Below are positions 26,914-35,592 of a stretch of 64,000 nt of DNA, piece after piece (within the stretch, counting starts at the first letter, position 1; every line of letters starts with the position of its first letter). The translations under genes were made by a program, and so were the position numbers. The notes under the pieces are model-generated. The model did no database searches. It had not been told where the DNA came from and worked only from the letters and a program-made list of their open reading frames with translations. Origin of the DNA: Defluviimonas salinarum. GTDB lineage: Bacteria; Pseudomonadota; Alphaproteobacteria; Rhodobacterales; Rhodobacteraceae. The stretch spans positions 1 through 64,000 of the forward strand of contig NZ_JAPDOG010000006.1 of NCBI RefSeq assembly GCF_026013545.1, written 5' to 3'.

Positions 26914-26953
26914 CCGAAAAGGGCGACGGCCGCTTGGACCGTCGCCGTTTCGG
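26914..26953. terminator. Long inverted repeat, probable transcription terminator
   Basis: CCGAAA (26914-26919) and GGCGACGG (26922-26929) pair with CCGTCGCC (26939-26946) and TTTCGG (26948-26953) around a 9-nt loop. The flanking A-run and T-run make it terminator-like in either direction. It separates the catabolic operon from ugd. Confidence 0.55.
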
Positions 26954-27054
26954 AACCAGTGCACCGGCCGGTTGCTCCCATTCCCAGCGCGGACGTTGAC
27001 AGTTAGAAGCTGTTGGCCTCATGTCGGAACAAAGGCTTTATCAGGGATGCCCAC

Positions 27055-28359
27055 ATGAAAATCGCGATGATCGGCACCGGATATGTCGGCCTTGTCTCGG
27101 GCGTCTGCTTTTCGGATTTCGGCCATGAGGTCATCTGCGTCGACAAGGATCCGCGCAAGGTCGAGATGCTGACCAACGGCGAGGTGCCAATCTACGAGCC
27201 CGGTCTCCAGGCGCTCATGGCCCGCAACGTTGCTGCCGGCCGCCTCGCCTTCACCGGCGACCTGAAGGCCGCCGTAAACGGGGCCGAGGCGGTCTTCATC
27301 GCCGTCGGCACGCCCACGCGGCGCGGCGACGGCCATGCCGACCTGACCTATGTGATGGCGGCGGCCGAAGAGATCGGCCGCGCGCTCACCGGCTATGCCG
27401 TCATCGTCACCAAGTCGACCGTGCCGGTCGGCACCAATGCCGCCGTGCGCGCCGCGATCGAGGCGGCCGCGCCCGAGGCCGATTTCGACGTCGCCTCCAA
27501 TCCCGAGTTCCTGCGCGAGGGCGCCGCGATCGACGACTTCATGCGCCCCGACCGGGTCGTCGTCGGCGTCACCTCGGAGCGTGCGAGGAAGGTGATGGGC
27601 GAGATCTACCGGCCGCTCTTCCTGCGCGACTTCCCGATCCTCTACACCGATCTCGAGACCGCCGAGATGATCAAGTACGCGGCCAACGCCTTCCTCGCCA
27701 CGAAGATCACCTTCATCAACGAGGTGGCGCGGCTCTGCGAGCGGGTCGGCGCCGACGTGAAGCAGGTCTCGAAGGGGATCGGGCTCGACGGACGGATCGG
27801 CAACAAATTCCTCCATGCCGGGCCGGGCTATGGCGGCTCGTGCTTCCCCAAGGATACCTCGGCGCTTGCCCGGATCGGGCAGGATCATGCCGCCCCCATG
27901 CAGATCGTCGAGACCGTGATCAAGGTCAACGAGGAGGTCAAGCGGCGCATGGTCGAGAAGGTGCTGGACTTGCTCGATGGCTCGGCGAACGGCAAGACCG
28001 TCGCCGTGCTCGGCGTGACCTTCAAGCCCAACACCGATGACATGCGCGACGCGCCCGCGCTGACGATCGTGCCGGCGCTGGTGGGCGGCGGGGCGAAGGT
28101 CCGCGTCGTCGACCCGCAGGGGCGGCGCGAGGGTGAACACCTCCTGCCCGGCGTGAGCTGGATGGACGACGCCTATGCCGCTGCGAAGGATGCCGATGTC
28201 GTCGTGCTCCTGACCGAGTGGAACGAGTTCCGCGCGCTCGACCTCGCGCGGCTGGCCGGCGCGATGGCGACGGCGCGCATGGCCGACCTGCGCAACATCT
28301 ATTCGCCGAAGGATGCCGAAGCGGCCGGGTTCGTGGCCTATACCGGCGTCGGGCGCTGA
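27055..28359 (+). CDS. ugd: UDP-glucose 6-dehydrogenase
   Basis: This 434-residue enzyme makes UDP-glucuronate from UDP-glucose with two NAD, feeding exopolysaccharide and envelope sugar synthesis. Its N-terminal Rossmann motif GTGYVGLVSGVCFS is at 7-20. The KSTVPVGT segment is near 120, SNPEFLREG near 148, and the catalytic Cys is in GPGYGGSCFPKDT near 257. GVTFKPNTDDMRDAP is near 319. The start at 27055 gives MKIAMIGTGYVG and follows CAGGGA. It is isolated from other polysaccharide genes here. Confidence 0.95.
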   Translation: MKIAMIGTGYVGLVSGVCFSDFGHEVICVDKDPRKVEMLTNGEVPIYEPGLQALMARNVAAGRLAFTGDLKAAVNGAEAVFIAVGTPTRRGDGHADLTYVMAAAEEIGRALTGYAVIVTKSTVPVGTNAAVRAAIEAAAPEADFDVASNPEFLREGAAIDDFMRPDRVVVGVTSERARKVMGEIYRPLFLRDFPILYTDLETAEMIKYAANAFLATKITFINEVARLCERVGADVKQVSKGIGLDGRIGNKFLHAGPGYGGSCFPKDTSALARIGQDHAAPMQIVETVIKVNEEVKRRMVEKVLDLLDGSANGKTVAVLGVTFKPNTDDMRDAPALTIVPALVGGGAKVRVVDPQGRREGEHLLPGVSWMDDAYAAAKDADVVVLLTEWNEFRALDLARLAGAMATARMADLRNIYSPKDAEAAGFVAYTGVGR

Positions 28360-28368
28360 GGCGCCGGT

Positions 28369-29019
28369 TCAGGTCAGGAACTTCGTCCGGGCCCGCGCGA
28401 AGCTCGCCGGCTCGGGCCGATCCGCGCGGGTGAACCCGTCCGGCACGCCGCGCCCGATCGCCGTCGTCACCGGCAGGACTCCGCTCCAGAGGTCGAGCGC
28501 GTGGTCGGCCTCGTCATCCACCGGCGGGCCGGAACGGACCTTCACCGTCATCACCTCGATGTCGAGTGCCAGCACGCCGGTGGCCTTCTCCTCCTGCGCC
28601 GTGTTGGCGCGGATCTCGTCATACCGGCCCGGCAGGAGATGCTCGGTGATGAGCCTGAGCGCCCGGTCGAACTCCTCGCGCCCGGTCACCTTGCGCGCCA
28701 TGCCGTGGACGACGACGGAACGGTAGTTGACCGAGTGATGGAAGGCCGAGCGCGCCGCGACGATCCCGTCGAGCAGCGTCACCGTGAGACACATCGGCAG
28801 CCCCCCGGTACGGGCCACCGCCCGCGTCTTCGAGGCGCCGTGGATATAGAGCCGGTCGCCGTCGCGAGCATAGGCCATGGGAATGACCATCGGCCGGTCC
28901 TCGGCGATGAAGCCGACATGGGCGACAAGGCCTTGGTCGAGGATCGCATGGGCGACGGCCTCGTCCTCGACCTTGCGGTTGGGATTGCGGATGCGGGCAT
29001 AGGCGGGGGGGCGGGTCAT
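28369..29019 (-). CDS. Pyridoxamine 5'-phosphate oxidase-family FMN-binding protein
   Basis: This 216-residue split-barrel flavin-type protein has the family segments VAHVGFIAEDRPMVIPMAYARDG (residues 32-54) and SVNYRSVVVHGMARKV near 95-110. It belongs to the PNPOx-like group rather than true PdxH, which has different C-terminal substrate residues. The start at 29019 is preceded by AGGAGA. It is divergent from a MocR-type regulator whose start is 73 bases away, a recurrent pairing. The substrate is unknown, possibly a B6 vitamer or a haem-like ligand. Confidence 0.88.
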   Translation of the reverse strand: MTRPPAYARIRNPNRKVEDEAVAHAILDQGLVAHVGFIAEDRPMVIPMAYARDGDRLYIHGASKTRAVARTGGLPMCLTVTLLDGIVAARSAFHHSVNYRSVVVHGMARKVTGREEFDRALRLITEHLLPGRYDEIRANTAQEEKATGVLALDIEVMTVKVRSGPPVDDEADHALDLWSGVLPVTTAIGRGVPDGFTRADRPEPASFARARTKFLT

Positions 29020-29057
29020 GGGCTCTCCTGTCTTGCGGTCCGGGATAGCCGCACTTA

Positions 29058-29100
29058 TGGTTCTCTCAAAGGGCCAGAATCTGTAAGTTTCATGGAACCA
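29058..29100. promoter_or_regulatory. Spaced inverted half-sites in the MocR divergent promoter
   Basis: TGGTTC (29058-29063) and GAACCA (29095-29100) form an inverted pair 31 bp apart, the second overlapping the MocR start. MocR proteins bind separated half-sites in such regions. The sites are only 6 bp, so chance is possible. Confidence 0.25.
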
Positions 29101-30498
29101 CTTGTCCTAACCGCGCTCTCCACGCCCGACCGCAACGCCGAAAGCCCGCTGACGGTGCAGCTCTACCGAGACCTGCTGGAGGCGATCCGAACCGGCCGGG
29201 CGCGCGGACAGCTCCCCTCCTCCCGCGCGGCGGCCGCGGCACTCGGGGTCTCGCGCAACACGGTGAACGCGGCTTACGAGCTTCTGCGCGCCGAGGGCGC
29301 GGTGGTGATCCGCCCCGGCGCCGCGCCGGAGATCCTGCCGCCAGCGGAAGCGGGGCCCGCGATGGGCGCGGCCGAGCAAAGCCCCGGCCCCAGTGCGCGC
29401 GGACATGCCTGGGCCGAGGAGCGACGCCGGAGCGGCGGCGGGATCATGGCGCCGGGCCATCCCGACGAGCCGCTCTTTCCGCGCGACGACTGGGCGATGC
29501 ATCTGCGCCGAGCCTCCCGCCGCCGGCTCGGCGGAGCCTTCGCCTACGGGGAGTATTCCGGCCTGCCGGCTTTGCGCGAGGTCCTCGCCCGGCGCCTCGC
29601 GGCGGATCGGGGCATGCAGGTCGCCCCCGATGACATCCTGATCACGCCCGGCAGCCAGGCCTCACTCGCGCTCCTCGCGCTCGCGCTCGCCGACCCGGGC
29701 GACACCGCGCTGGTCGAGGAGCCGGGCTATCCCGGCACAAGGGCGGCGTTTCGCGGCGCGGGACTGTCCACCCTGCCCCTGCCGGTCGACACCGAGGGCG
29801 CCGATGTCAGCGCAGCCCCCCGCGCCCGGCTCACCTATCTCACGCCGGCGAACCAGTACCCGATGGGTCATCGCCTCTCGCTCCGCCGCCGGGCCGAGGC
29901 ACTCGACCATGCCCGCATCTCGGACGGCTTTCTCGTCGAGGACGATTACGACAGCGAGTTCCACTGGCACGGGCGCGAGATCGCCGCCCTTCAGGGCTCG
30001 GCACCCGAGCGGGTGATCGCGCTCGGCACCGCCGCGAAGGCGCTGATGCCAGCGCTGCGGATCGGCTGGATCGTCGCTCCGCCCGGGCTCGCCGGGCCGC
30101 TCCGCGCCGCCCAGCGCAATCTCGGCCTCGCCGCCAATGTCCATGCCCAGGCGGCGCTGGCGGAGTTCATGGAGACGGGCCGCTACCGCGCCCATCTGCG
30201 CCGCATCGCCAAGGTCTATGGCGAACGCGGCCGGGCGCTCGCCGCAGCCCTGCGGTCCCTTCCGGGGATCGAGGTCGCGGACCCCTCGGGCGGGGTGCAG
30301 ATCGGCTTTCGCCTGCCCGAGGGGCACGAGGCCTCGGCTCTGACCGCGCTCCACGCCGCGGGCTTTGGCACGGCTGCGCTCTCGGACTACTGCCTCGGCC
30401 CGCCGCAGGAGGGGTTGATCACCGGCTTTGCCGAGGCGACGCCAGACCGCATCGCCCGCTTCACCGCGACGCTGGGACGGGTCCTCGCGGCCCGCTGA
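29092..30498 (+). CDS. MocR-family (PdxR-like) transcriptional regulator with aminotransferase domain
   Basis: This 468-residue fusion has a GntR-type winged helix (residues 20-80, with GQLPSSRAAAAALGVSRNTV) and a fold-type I aminotransferase-like domain (about 125-465) that binds PLP. The PLP Lys lies in ALGTAAKALMPALRIGW near residue 316, and the YDSEFHW segment is near 286. Members such as PdxR sense PLP. The ATG at 29092 is chosen because it starts just before the helix-turn-helix; the longer frame runs antisense through the PNPOx-like gene. The target is probably the divergent gene and its own promoter. Confidence 0.9.
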   Translation: MEPLVLTALSTPDRNAESPLTVQLYRDLLEAIRTGRARGQLPSSRAAAAALGVSRNTVNAAYELLRAEGAVVIRPGAAPEILPPAEAGPAMGAAEQSPGPSARGHAWAEERRRSGGGIMAPGHPDEPLFPRDDWAMHLRRASRRRLGGAFAYGEYSGLPALREVLARRLAADRGMQVAPDDILITPGSQASLALLALALADPGDTALVEEPGYPGTRAAFRGAGLSTLPLPVDTEGADVSAAPRARLTYLTPANQYPMGHRLSLRRRAEALDHARISDGFLVEDDYDSEFHWHGREIAALQGSAPERVIALGTAAKALMPALRIGWIVAPPGLAGPLRAAQRNLGLAANVHAQAALAEFMETGRYRAHLRRIAKVYGERGRALAAALRSLPGIEVADPSGGVQIGFRLPEGHEASALTALHAAGFGTAALSDYCLGPPQEGLITGFAEATPDRIARFTATLGRVLAAR

Positions 30499-30513
30499 CG
30501 CCGCGCGCCCGTT

Positions 30514-32028
30514 TCAACGCCCGGTCGCGAACGTAGCGCGAAACTCCTCCCTGAGCAGGGCCTTCTGCACCTTGCCCATGGTGTTGCGCGGCAAGCCGTC
30601 GCGGATCGCGATATGTTTCGGCTGCTTGAACTTCGCGAGGCTCCCGCCGAGCGCCGCCCTGAGCGTATCGGGCGCTAGCTCCGCCCCGGCCTCGGGCACC
30701 ACCACGGCCACGACGCCCTCGCCGAAATCGGGATGCGGCGCGCCGATCACCGCACTTTCCAGGACCCCCGGCAGCGCGTCGAGCGCCAGCTCCACTTCCT
30801 TCGGGTAGACGTTGAAACCGCCGGAGATGATCAGGTCCTTGCCGCGCCCGACGATGGTCACGTAGCCCTCCCCATCGACATGACCGAGATCGCCGGTGAT
30901 GAAGAACCCGTCGGGCCGCAACTCCTCGGCCGTCTTTTCCGGCATGTTCCAATAGCCCTGGAAGACATTCGCCCCCCGGACCTCGATCGTGCCGATCTCG
31001 CCCCGCGGCAGCTCCGCCCCGGTCCCGTCGCAGACCTTGAGTTCCACCCCCGGCAGCGGAACCCCCACGGTGCCGGCCCTGCGCTCGCCCTCATAGGGGT
31101 TCGAGGTGTTCATGTTGGTCTCGGTCATGCCGTAGCGTTCGAGGATGCGGTGCCCGGTCCGCGCCTGCCATTGCCGGTGGGTCTCGGCCAGGAGGGGCGC
31201 CGAACCGGAGATGAAGAGCCGCATCCCCGCGACCAGATCGCGCGTCAGGCGCGGATCGTCGAGAAGCCTTGTGTAGAAGGTCGGCACCCCCATCATGGCC
31301 GTCGCCTGCGGCAGGTGGCGGATCACCTCGCCTGCATCGAACTTCGGCAGGAAGATCATGCGAGCGCCCGCCAGAAGCGCCACGTTGGTCGCGACGAAAA
31401 GCCCGTGGGTGTGGAAGATCGGCAGGGCGTGCAGCAGCACGTCATCGGCGGTGAAGCGCCAGTAGTCGACGAGGACCTCGGCATTCGACAGGAGGTTCGC
31501 GTGGCTCATCATCGCGCCCTTCGACCGCCCCGTCGTGCCGGAGGTGTAAAGAAGCGCCGCGAGGTCGCCCGACTCGCACGGGACCACCGGCAGGGGCTCG
31601 GCGCGGATCGCGGCCTCGGCGAAACTTCCGGTGCCGTCGGCGTTCAGTACCGCGAGCGCCGCCCCCGCCGCGTCTGCGACCGGCGCCAGAGCCGCCTCGG
31701 ACGCCCCGTCGCAAAGAAGAAGCTTCGCCCCCGCATCGGTGACGAAATACGAGACCTCGGCCGCGGTATAGGCCGGGTTCAGCGGCAGGAACACCACGCC
31801 CGCCCGGATCGCCCCGGCAATGACGGCGAGCATGTCGGGGCTTTTCTCCAGCTGCAGCGCCACCCGGTCGCCGGGCGCGAGCCCCGCCGCGGCCAGCGCG
31901 CCGGAGAACCGCGCCGCGCGCGCGGCGAAAGCCGCGTGGCTGACCCGCCCGCCGTCCGGCAGGATCAGGAAATCCGCCCCGCTGCCCTCATGCCGCCCGA
32001 ACAGCGCATCGTAGAGATGATTGCCCAT
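30514..32028 (-). CDS. matB: Malonyl-CoA synthetase (MatB)
   Basis: This 504-residue ANL-superfamily enzyme makes malonyl-CoA from malonate, CoA and ATP. It has the P-loop-like LLYTSGTTGRSKGAM near residue 155, HALPIFHTHGLFV near 195, GVPTFYTRLL near 238, the adenylation motif RYGMTETNMNTSNPY near 290, and the catalytic Lys in PRNTMGKVQK near the end. The MNTSNPY segment and overall match to studied MatB proteins make malonate the expected substrate. The start at 32028 gives MGNHLYDAL. It lies 54 bases downstream of znuB on the same strand, so some read-through from the zinc operon is possible. No decarboxylase partner was seen. Confidence 0.92.
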   Translation of the reverse strand: MGNHLYDALFGRHEGSGADFLILPDGGRVSHAAFAARAARFSGALAAAGLAPGDRVALQLEKSPDMLAVIAGAIRAGVVFLPLNPAYTAAEVSYFVTDAGAKLLLCDGASEAALAPVADAAGAALAVLNADGTGSFAEAAIRAEPLPVVPCESGDLAALLYTSGTTGRSKGAMMSHANLLSNAEVLVDYWRFTADDVLLHALPIFHTHGLFVATNVALLAGARMIFLPKFDAGEVIRHLPQATAMMGVPTFYTRLLDDPRLTRDLVAGMRLFISGSAPLLAETHRQWQARTGHRILERYGMTETNMNTSNPYEGERRAGTVGVPLPGVELKVCDGTGAELPRGEIGTIEVRGANVFQGYWNMPEKTAEELRPDGFFITGDLGHVDGEGYVTIVGRGKDLIISGGFNVYPKEVELALDALPGVLESAVIGAPHPDFGEGVVAVVVPEAGAELAPDTLRAALGGSLAKFKQPKHIAIRDGLPRNTMGKVQKALLREEFRATFATGR

Positions 32029-32082
32029 CGCCCGCCCCCGCGTCTTCATCTTGCTCCAAATATCCCCGCCGGAGGCAAGAAT

Positions 32083-32871
32083 CTAGCGCGCCGACCGCCC
32101 CGGGATCAGACTGAGACAGAAGATCGCGGCGGCCGCGGCGACGATCGACGGCCCGGCCGGCGTGTCGAAGCCGAGCGAGGCCCAGAGCCCCGCCAGGACC
32201 GCGACGATGCCAAGCCCGACCGCCCAGGCCGCCATCGCCTCGGGCGTACGCGCAAAGGCGCGCGCGCTCGCCGCCGGGATGATCAGCATGGCCGCGACGA
32301 GAAGCGCGCCGACGATCTTGATCGCCACTGCCACCACCAGCGCCAGCGCCAGCGTCAGCACCAGCTTCTCGCGCCGCGGATCGAGCCCGGCGGCCTGCGC
32401 CAGTTCCTCGTTCACGGTGGCGGTCAGAAGCCGGTTCCAGCGCCAAGCGAGGAGCGCCAGCACAGCCGCCGCGCCACCCCAGATCCAGACCAGGTCGCCC
32501 CGCGTCACCGACAGGACGTCACCGAAGAGATAGGCCGAGAGGTCGACCCGCACCCCCTTGAGGAACGAGACAGCGACCAGTCCGAGCGCGAGCGCCGAAT
32601 GCGCGAGTACGCCGAGAGCAGTATCGGCGGTCCGGCCCCGCCCGCTCAGCCCCGCCACCGCAAGCGCCATCGCGAGCGCCACGACGCCGGTGCCGAAGGC
32701 CACCGGCAGCTCGGTCGCCAGCGCCAGCGCGACGCCGAGCACCGCGGCATGGGCGGTCGCATCCCCCATATAGGCCATCCGCCGCCAGACGACGAAGGCT
32801 CCCAAGGGTCCCGCGGCCAGCATCAGGCCGATCCCGGCCAGGGCCGCCCGGATCAGGAAATCGTCAGGCAT
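32083..32871 (-). CDS. znuB: Zinc ABC transporter permease ZnuB
   Basis: This 262-residue inner-membrane permease of the ABC-3 family has about eight helices. The family landmarks are WRRMAYMGDATAHAAVLGVALAL near residue 30-52 and VGALLVAAMLIIPAASARAFA near 190-210. It forms the zinc channel energised by ZnuC. The start overlaps the znuC stop by 8 bases, so the two are coupled. Regulation by Zur through the box at 34157 is expected. Confidence 0.94.
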   Translation of the reverse strand: MPDDFLIRAALAGIGLMLAAGPLGAFVVWRRMAYMGDATAHAAVLGVALALATELPVAFGTGVVALAMALAVAGLSGRGRTADTALGVLAHSALALGLVAVSFLKGVRVDLSAYLFGDVLSVTRGDLVWIWGGAAAVLALLAWRWNRLLTATVNEELAQAAGLDPRREKLVLTLALALVVAVAIKIVGALLVAAMLIIPAASARAFARTPEAMAAWAVGLGIVAVLAGLWASLGFDTPAGPSIVAAAAAIFCLSLIPGRSAR

Positions 32872-33634
32872 CCTCGGCCTCATGCGCGTGATCGTGGTGG
32901 TGATGATGGTGCGGCCCTTCGCCGTGGTCATGGTCATGGTCATGCTCATGGCGATAGAGCGCCAACGCCCCGCCGGTGCCGTGACCGAAGAGCGCCCGGT
33001 ACTCCGGCGCCGCCGACACGACCTTCGGCGCACCCTCGCAGCAGACATGGCCATTGAGACAGATCACCCGGTCCGAGGTACTCATCACCACATGCAGGTC
33101 ATGGCTGACCATCAGCACCGCCGCGCCGCTCTCCTGCCGCACCTCCTCGAGAAGCCGGTAGAAGGCGGCCTCGCCGATCTGGTCGAGGCCCTGGGTCGGC
33201 TCGTCGAGGATCAGGATCTCGGGCCGGCCAAGCAACGCCCTCGCCAGGAGCACCCGCTGCAACTGGCCGCCCGACAGGGCCGACATCTGCCGCGCCCCGA
33301 GCCCGCCGACGCCGGTCCGCTCCAGTGCCGCCGCGGCCTCGGCATCGGCGACGCGGCGCGGCAGCGACAGGAAGCGGCGCACCGTCAGCGGCAGCACCGG
33401 ATCGATCTGCAGCCGCTGCGGCACGTAGCCGATCCGCAGCCCCGGCCGCCGCACGACCGCGCCCGCCGCCGCCGGCTCGAGCCCGATCAGCGCCCGGACC
33501 AGCGTCGACTTGCCCGAGCCGTTCGGCCCGAGGATGGTCACGATCTCGCCCGCCCGCACGGCGATGTCGACATCCCGCAGCACCGGGAGCGCCCCGTGGC
33601 GGACCGCGAGGCCGCGCGCCTCGATCAGGGTCAT
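32864..33634 (-). CDS. znuC: Zinc ABC transporter ATPase ZnuC, with His-rich tail
   Basis: This 256-residue ATPase has Walker A GPNGSGKST near residue 35, Q-loop YVPQRLQID, signature LSGGQLQRV, Walker B ILILDEPTQGLD and the switch MVSHDLHVV. The last 30 or so residues are a dense His/Asp/Glu tail with a run of six His, a plausible zinc-sensing or zinc-buffering extension on the cytoplasmic side. The start at 33634 overlaps the zur stop by 4 bases. The order zur-znuC-znuB and the divergent znuA are standard for alphaproteobacteria. Confidence 0.94.
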   Translation of the reverse strand: MTLIEARGLAVRHGALPVLRDVDIAVRAGEIVTILGPNGSGKSTLVRALIGLEPAAAGAVVRRPGLRIGYVPQRLQIDPVLPLTVRRFLSLPRRVADAEAAAALERTGVGGLGARQMSALSGGQLQRVLLARALLGRPEILILDEPTQGLDQIGEAAFYRLLEEVRQESGAAVLMVSHDLHVVMSTSDRVICLNGHVCCEGAPKVVSAAPEYRALFGHGTGGALALYRHEHDHDHDHGEGPHHHHHHDHAHEAEDA

Positions 33635-34134
33635 GCCGCCGTCTCCCGGCAGGCCGGGCAAAGGCCGAGCGCCTCGATGTTCATCCGCTCGACCGAAAAG
33701 CCGATCGTCGTGGCGGCGCTGTCCATCGCCGCCCGCACCGCCTCGGCCGGGGCTTCCGCGACCGCACTGCAGGAGCGGCAGATGAAGAAGGCCGGGCTGT
33801 GCGCCTCGCCCGGATGCATGCAGGCGGCGAAGGCATTGAGCCGCCGGATCCGGTGCGCGAGCCCCTGGTCGACGAGGAAATCGAGCGCCCGGTAGGCCAC
33901 CGGGGGCTGGTTGCCGAACCCGTCCTCGGCGAGCCGCTCCAGCACCTCGTAGGCCCCCATCGCGCGATGCGATTCGAGCAGGATCTCGAGCGCCCGCCGC
34001 CGGACCGGCGTCAGCCGGGCGCCGCGGTCCGCGCTCACCGCCTCGGCGCGGCGCAGGACATCGCCAGCACAATCCGCATGATCATGGGCCTCGAAGGCGA
34101 GGCCCGGGTCGGAGGATCTGCGCGGATCGGTCAT
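33631..34134 (-). CDS. zur: Zinc-responsive Fur-family repressor Zur
   Basis: This 167-residue Fur-family protein has a winged helix (LTPVRRRALEILLESHRAMGAYEVLERL, residues 40-68) and a C-terminal dimer domain with a structural zinc site, seen as CRSC near 118 and CPAC near 160. With zinc bound it represses znu genes. The ATG at 34134 is preferred. An alternative ATG at 34158 adds eight residues but would lie inside the Zur palindrome; neither has a strong ribosome site. The stop overlaps znuC, so the repressor is autoregulated with the transporter. Confidence 0.9.
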   Translation of the reverse strand: MTDPRRSSDPGLAFEAHDHADCAGDVLRRAEAVSADRGARLTPVRRRALEILLESHRAMGAYEVLERLAEDGFGNQPPVAYRALDFLVDQGLAHRIRRLNAFAACMHPGEAHSPAFFICRSCSAVAEAPAEAVRAAMDSAATTIGFSVERMNIEALGLCPACRETAA

Positions 34135-34156
34135 CTGAGGGGACTTTCGGGTTGAC

Positions 34157-34173
34157 ATGTTATGCTATAACAT
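34157..34173. promoter_or_regulatory. Zur box between zur-znuCB and znuA
   Basis: ATGTTAT-GCT-ATAACAT is a perfect 7-bp inverted repeat with a 3-bp centre. It matches the AT-rich GTTAT..ATAAC palindrome known for alphaproteobacterial Zur. It stands alone in the divergent promoter region and could shut both transcripts when zinc is sufficient. Confidence 0.82.
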
Positions 34174-34213
34174 ACAAGACACCCACCCGAGCCGCAATCC
34201 CCGATGGATCCCG

Positions 34214-35146
34214 ATGCGCCTGACCGTGCCCCTCCTCGCCGCCCTGACGCTCGCGGCCACGCCGCTCAAGGCCGGCCCGCTCGCGGTCGTGACCGACATC
34301 CCGGTCGTGCAGTCGCTGACCGCGCTGGTGATGGGCGATCTCGGCACGCCGGCGCTGCTTCTGGAGGCCGGGGCCGATCCGCATGACTTCCAGCTTCGCC
34401 CTTCTCAAGTTCGCGCGCTGCAGAGCGCAGAGCTCGTGATCTGGGTCGGGCCGGAGATGACCCCCTGGCTCGAGCGGGCACTCGCCGCCGCCCCCGAGGT
34501 CACCACGGTATCGCTCCTCCACGACAAGTCCACGCATCTGCACCATTACGGCGAAGAGCCGACCACCGAGGTATCGCATGCGGATCACGGATCGACGCAC
34601 AGCGAAGACGCGCACGGCGCGGAGGGAATCGACCCCCATGCCTGGCTCGACCCCGACAACGCCGCGCTCTGGATCGGTCTGATCACAGACGCGCTCGTGG
34701 CCCGTGATCCCGGCAATTCGGTCGCGTACCGGGCCAATGCCTCGCTGGCGCTGATGCGGATCAAGACCATCGACCAGGCGCTCGCCAAGCGCCTCGCCCC
34801 GCATGGCGACGCGGGCTTCGTCGTCGCCCATGACGCCTACGGTTACTTCGCCGAGCACTACGGGCTGACGGTCACCGCGAGCCTCGCGTCGGGCGACGCG
34901 CACGAACCGGGCGCCGCGCATCTGTCCGAGGTGCGCGGCCACCTCGAAGCCGGCGTGGCGGACTGCATCTTCGCCGAGATCGGGCGCGACCCGGCCCCGG
35001 TCGAGACACTCGCCGAGGGCACGCCGGTCCGGATCGGCGCACCGCTCGACCCCGAAGGGCGCGGCGAGGCGACCGGGGCGGAACTCTACCCGGCGCTGCT
35101 GCAAAACCTCGGCACCGCCATCGCCGACTGCCTGGATGCCGACTGA
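34214..35146 (+). CDS. znuA: Zinc ABC transporter substrate-binding protein ZnuA
   Basis: This 310-residue periplasmic zinc receptor has a signal peptide (residues 1-20). The metal-binding His positions are in AGADPHDFQLRP near residue 57, GIDPHAWLDPDNA near 140 and VVAHDAYGYFAEHYG near 203. An acidic His-rich loop (HLHHYGEE through the HADHGSTHSEDAHG stretch, residues 110-138) is typical of ZnuA and absent from manganese receptors. The ATG at 34214 starts the signal peptide. It is divergent from zur across the Zur box. Confidence 0.93.
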   Translation: MRLTVPLLAALTLAATPLKAGPLAVVTDIPVVQSLTALVMGDLGTPALLLEAGADPHDFQLRPSQVRALQSAELVIWVGPEMTPWLERALAAAPEVTTVSLLHDKSTHLHHYGEEPTTEVSHADHGSTHSEDAHGAEGIDPHAWLDPDNAALWIGLITDALVARDPGNSVAYRANASLALMRIKTIDQALAKRLAPHGDAGFVVAHDAYGYFAEHYGLTVTASLASGDAHEPGAAHLSEVRGHLEAGVADCIFAEIGRDPAPVETLAEGTPVRIGAPLDPEGRGEATGAELYPALLQNLGTAIADCLDAD

Positions 35147-35280
35147 GGCGGCTGGGACGGGTCGTTGGCTCCGGGCAGTTAGCCGTTCGGTCTTCTGCCC
35201 ACTGTGATATTCGGAATTTGCGCGGCGCGAACCCCAAGGCTACGCTTGGCTTGCGAATGTGTTCGGGAATGGGTGACCGC

Positions 35281-35592
35281 ATGCCTGCATATCTTATCGC
35301 CGACGAGACAATCACGGACCCGGCCGTCTTCGAAGAGTATAAGCGGGCGGTTTTGCCTTTGATCAGCAAATACGGCGGGCGCTTCCTTTCTCGTGGAGGA
35401 GATCTGGAAGTACTGGAGGCGGGGAGAGATTGGACGCCCGATCGCATGGTCATTATTGAGTTTCCCAGCATGGCGGCGCTCAAGGAATGGTACGACTGCG
35501 CCGACTACGCGCCGGTTCGGGACATTCGCTTCCGCTCGGCCACAAGCACTTTGGTCGCGCTCGATGCCGGTTCGGCCGGTACAGTTGCCTGA
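35281..35592 (+). CDS. DUF1330 family protein
   Basis: This 103-residue protein belongs to the DUF1330 family, small alpha/beta barrel-like dimers (NIPSNAP/EthD-like fold). It is recognised from MPAYLIADETITDPAVFEEYKR at the start, ISKYGGRFLSRGGDLEVLE in the middle and IIEFPSMAALKEWYDCADYAPVRDIR near the end. The start at 35281 gives the family MPAYLI opening. Codon use is less GC-biased than in the flanking genes, suggesting acquired DNA. The function is unknown. Confidence 0.85.
   Translation: MPAYLIADETITDPAVFEEYKRAVLPLISKYGGRFLSRGGDLEVLEAGRDWTPDRMVIIEFPSMAALKEWYDCADYAPVRDIRFRSATSTLVALDAGSAGTVA

Noticed and set aside
32889-32960. CAT/GGT-type short repeats read as a microsatellite
   Set aside because: They are fully explained as codons of the His/Asp-rich tail of ZnuC.
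30733-33057. 774-residue plus-strand frame opposite matB and znuBC
   Set aside because: It is antisense to three well-recognised genes and Arg/His/Pro-rich, with no motif.
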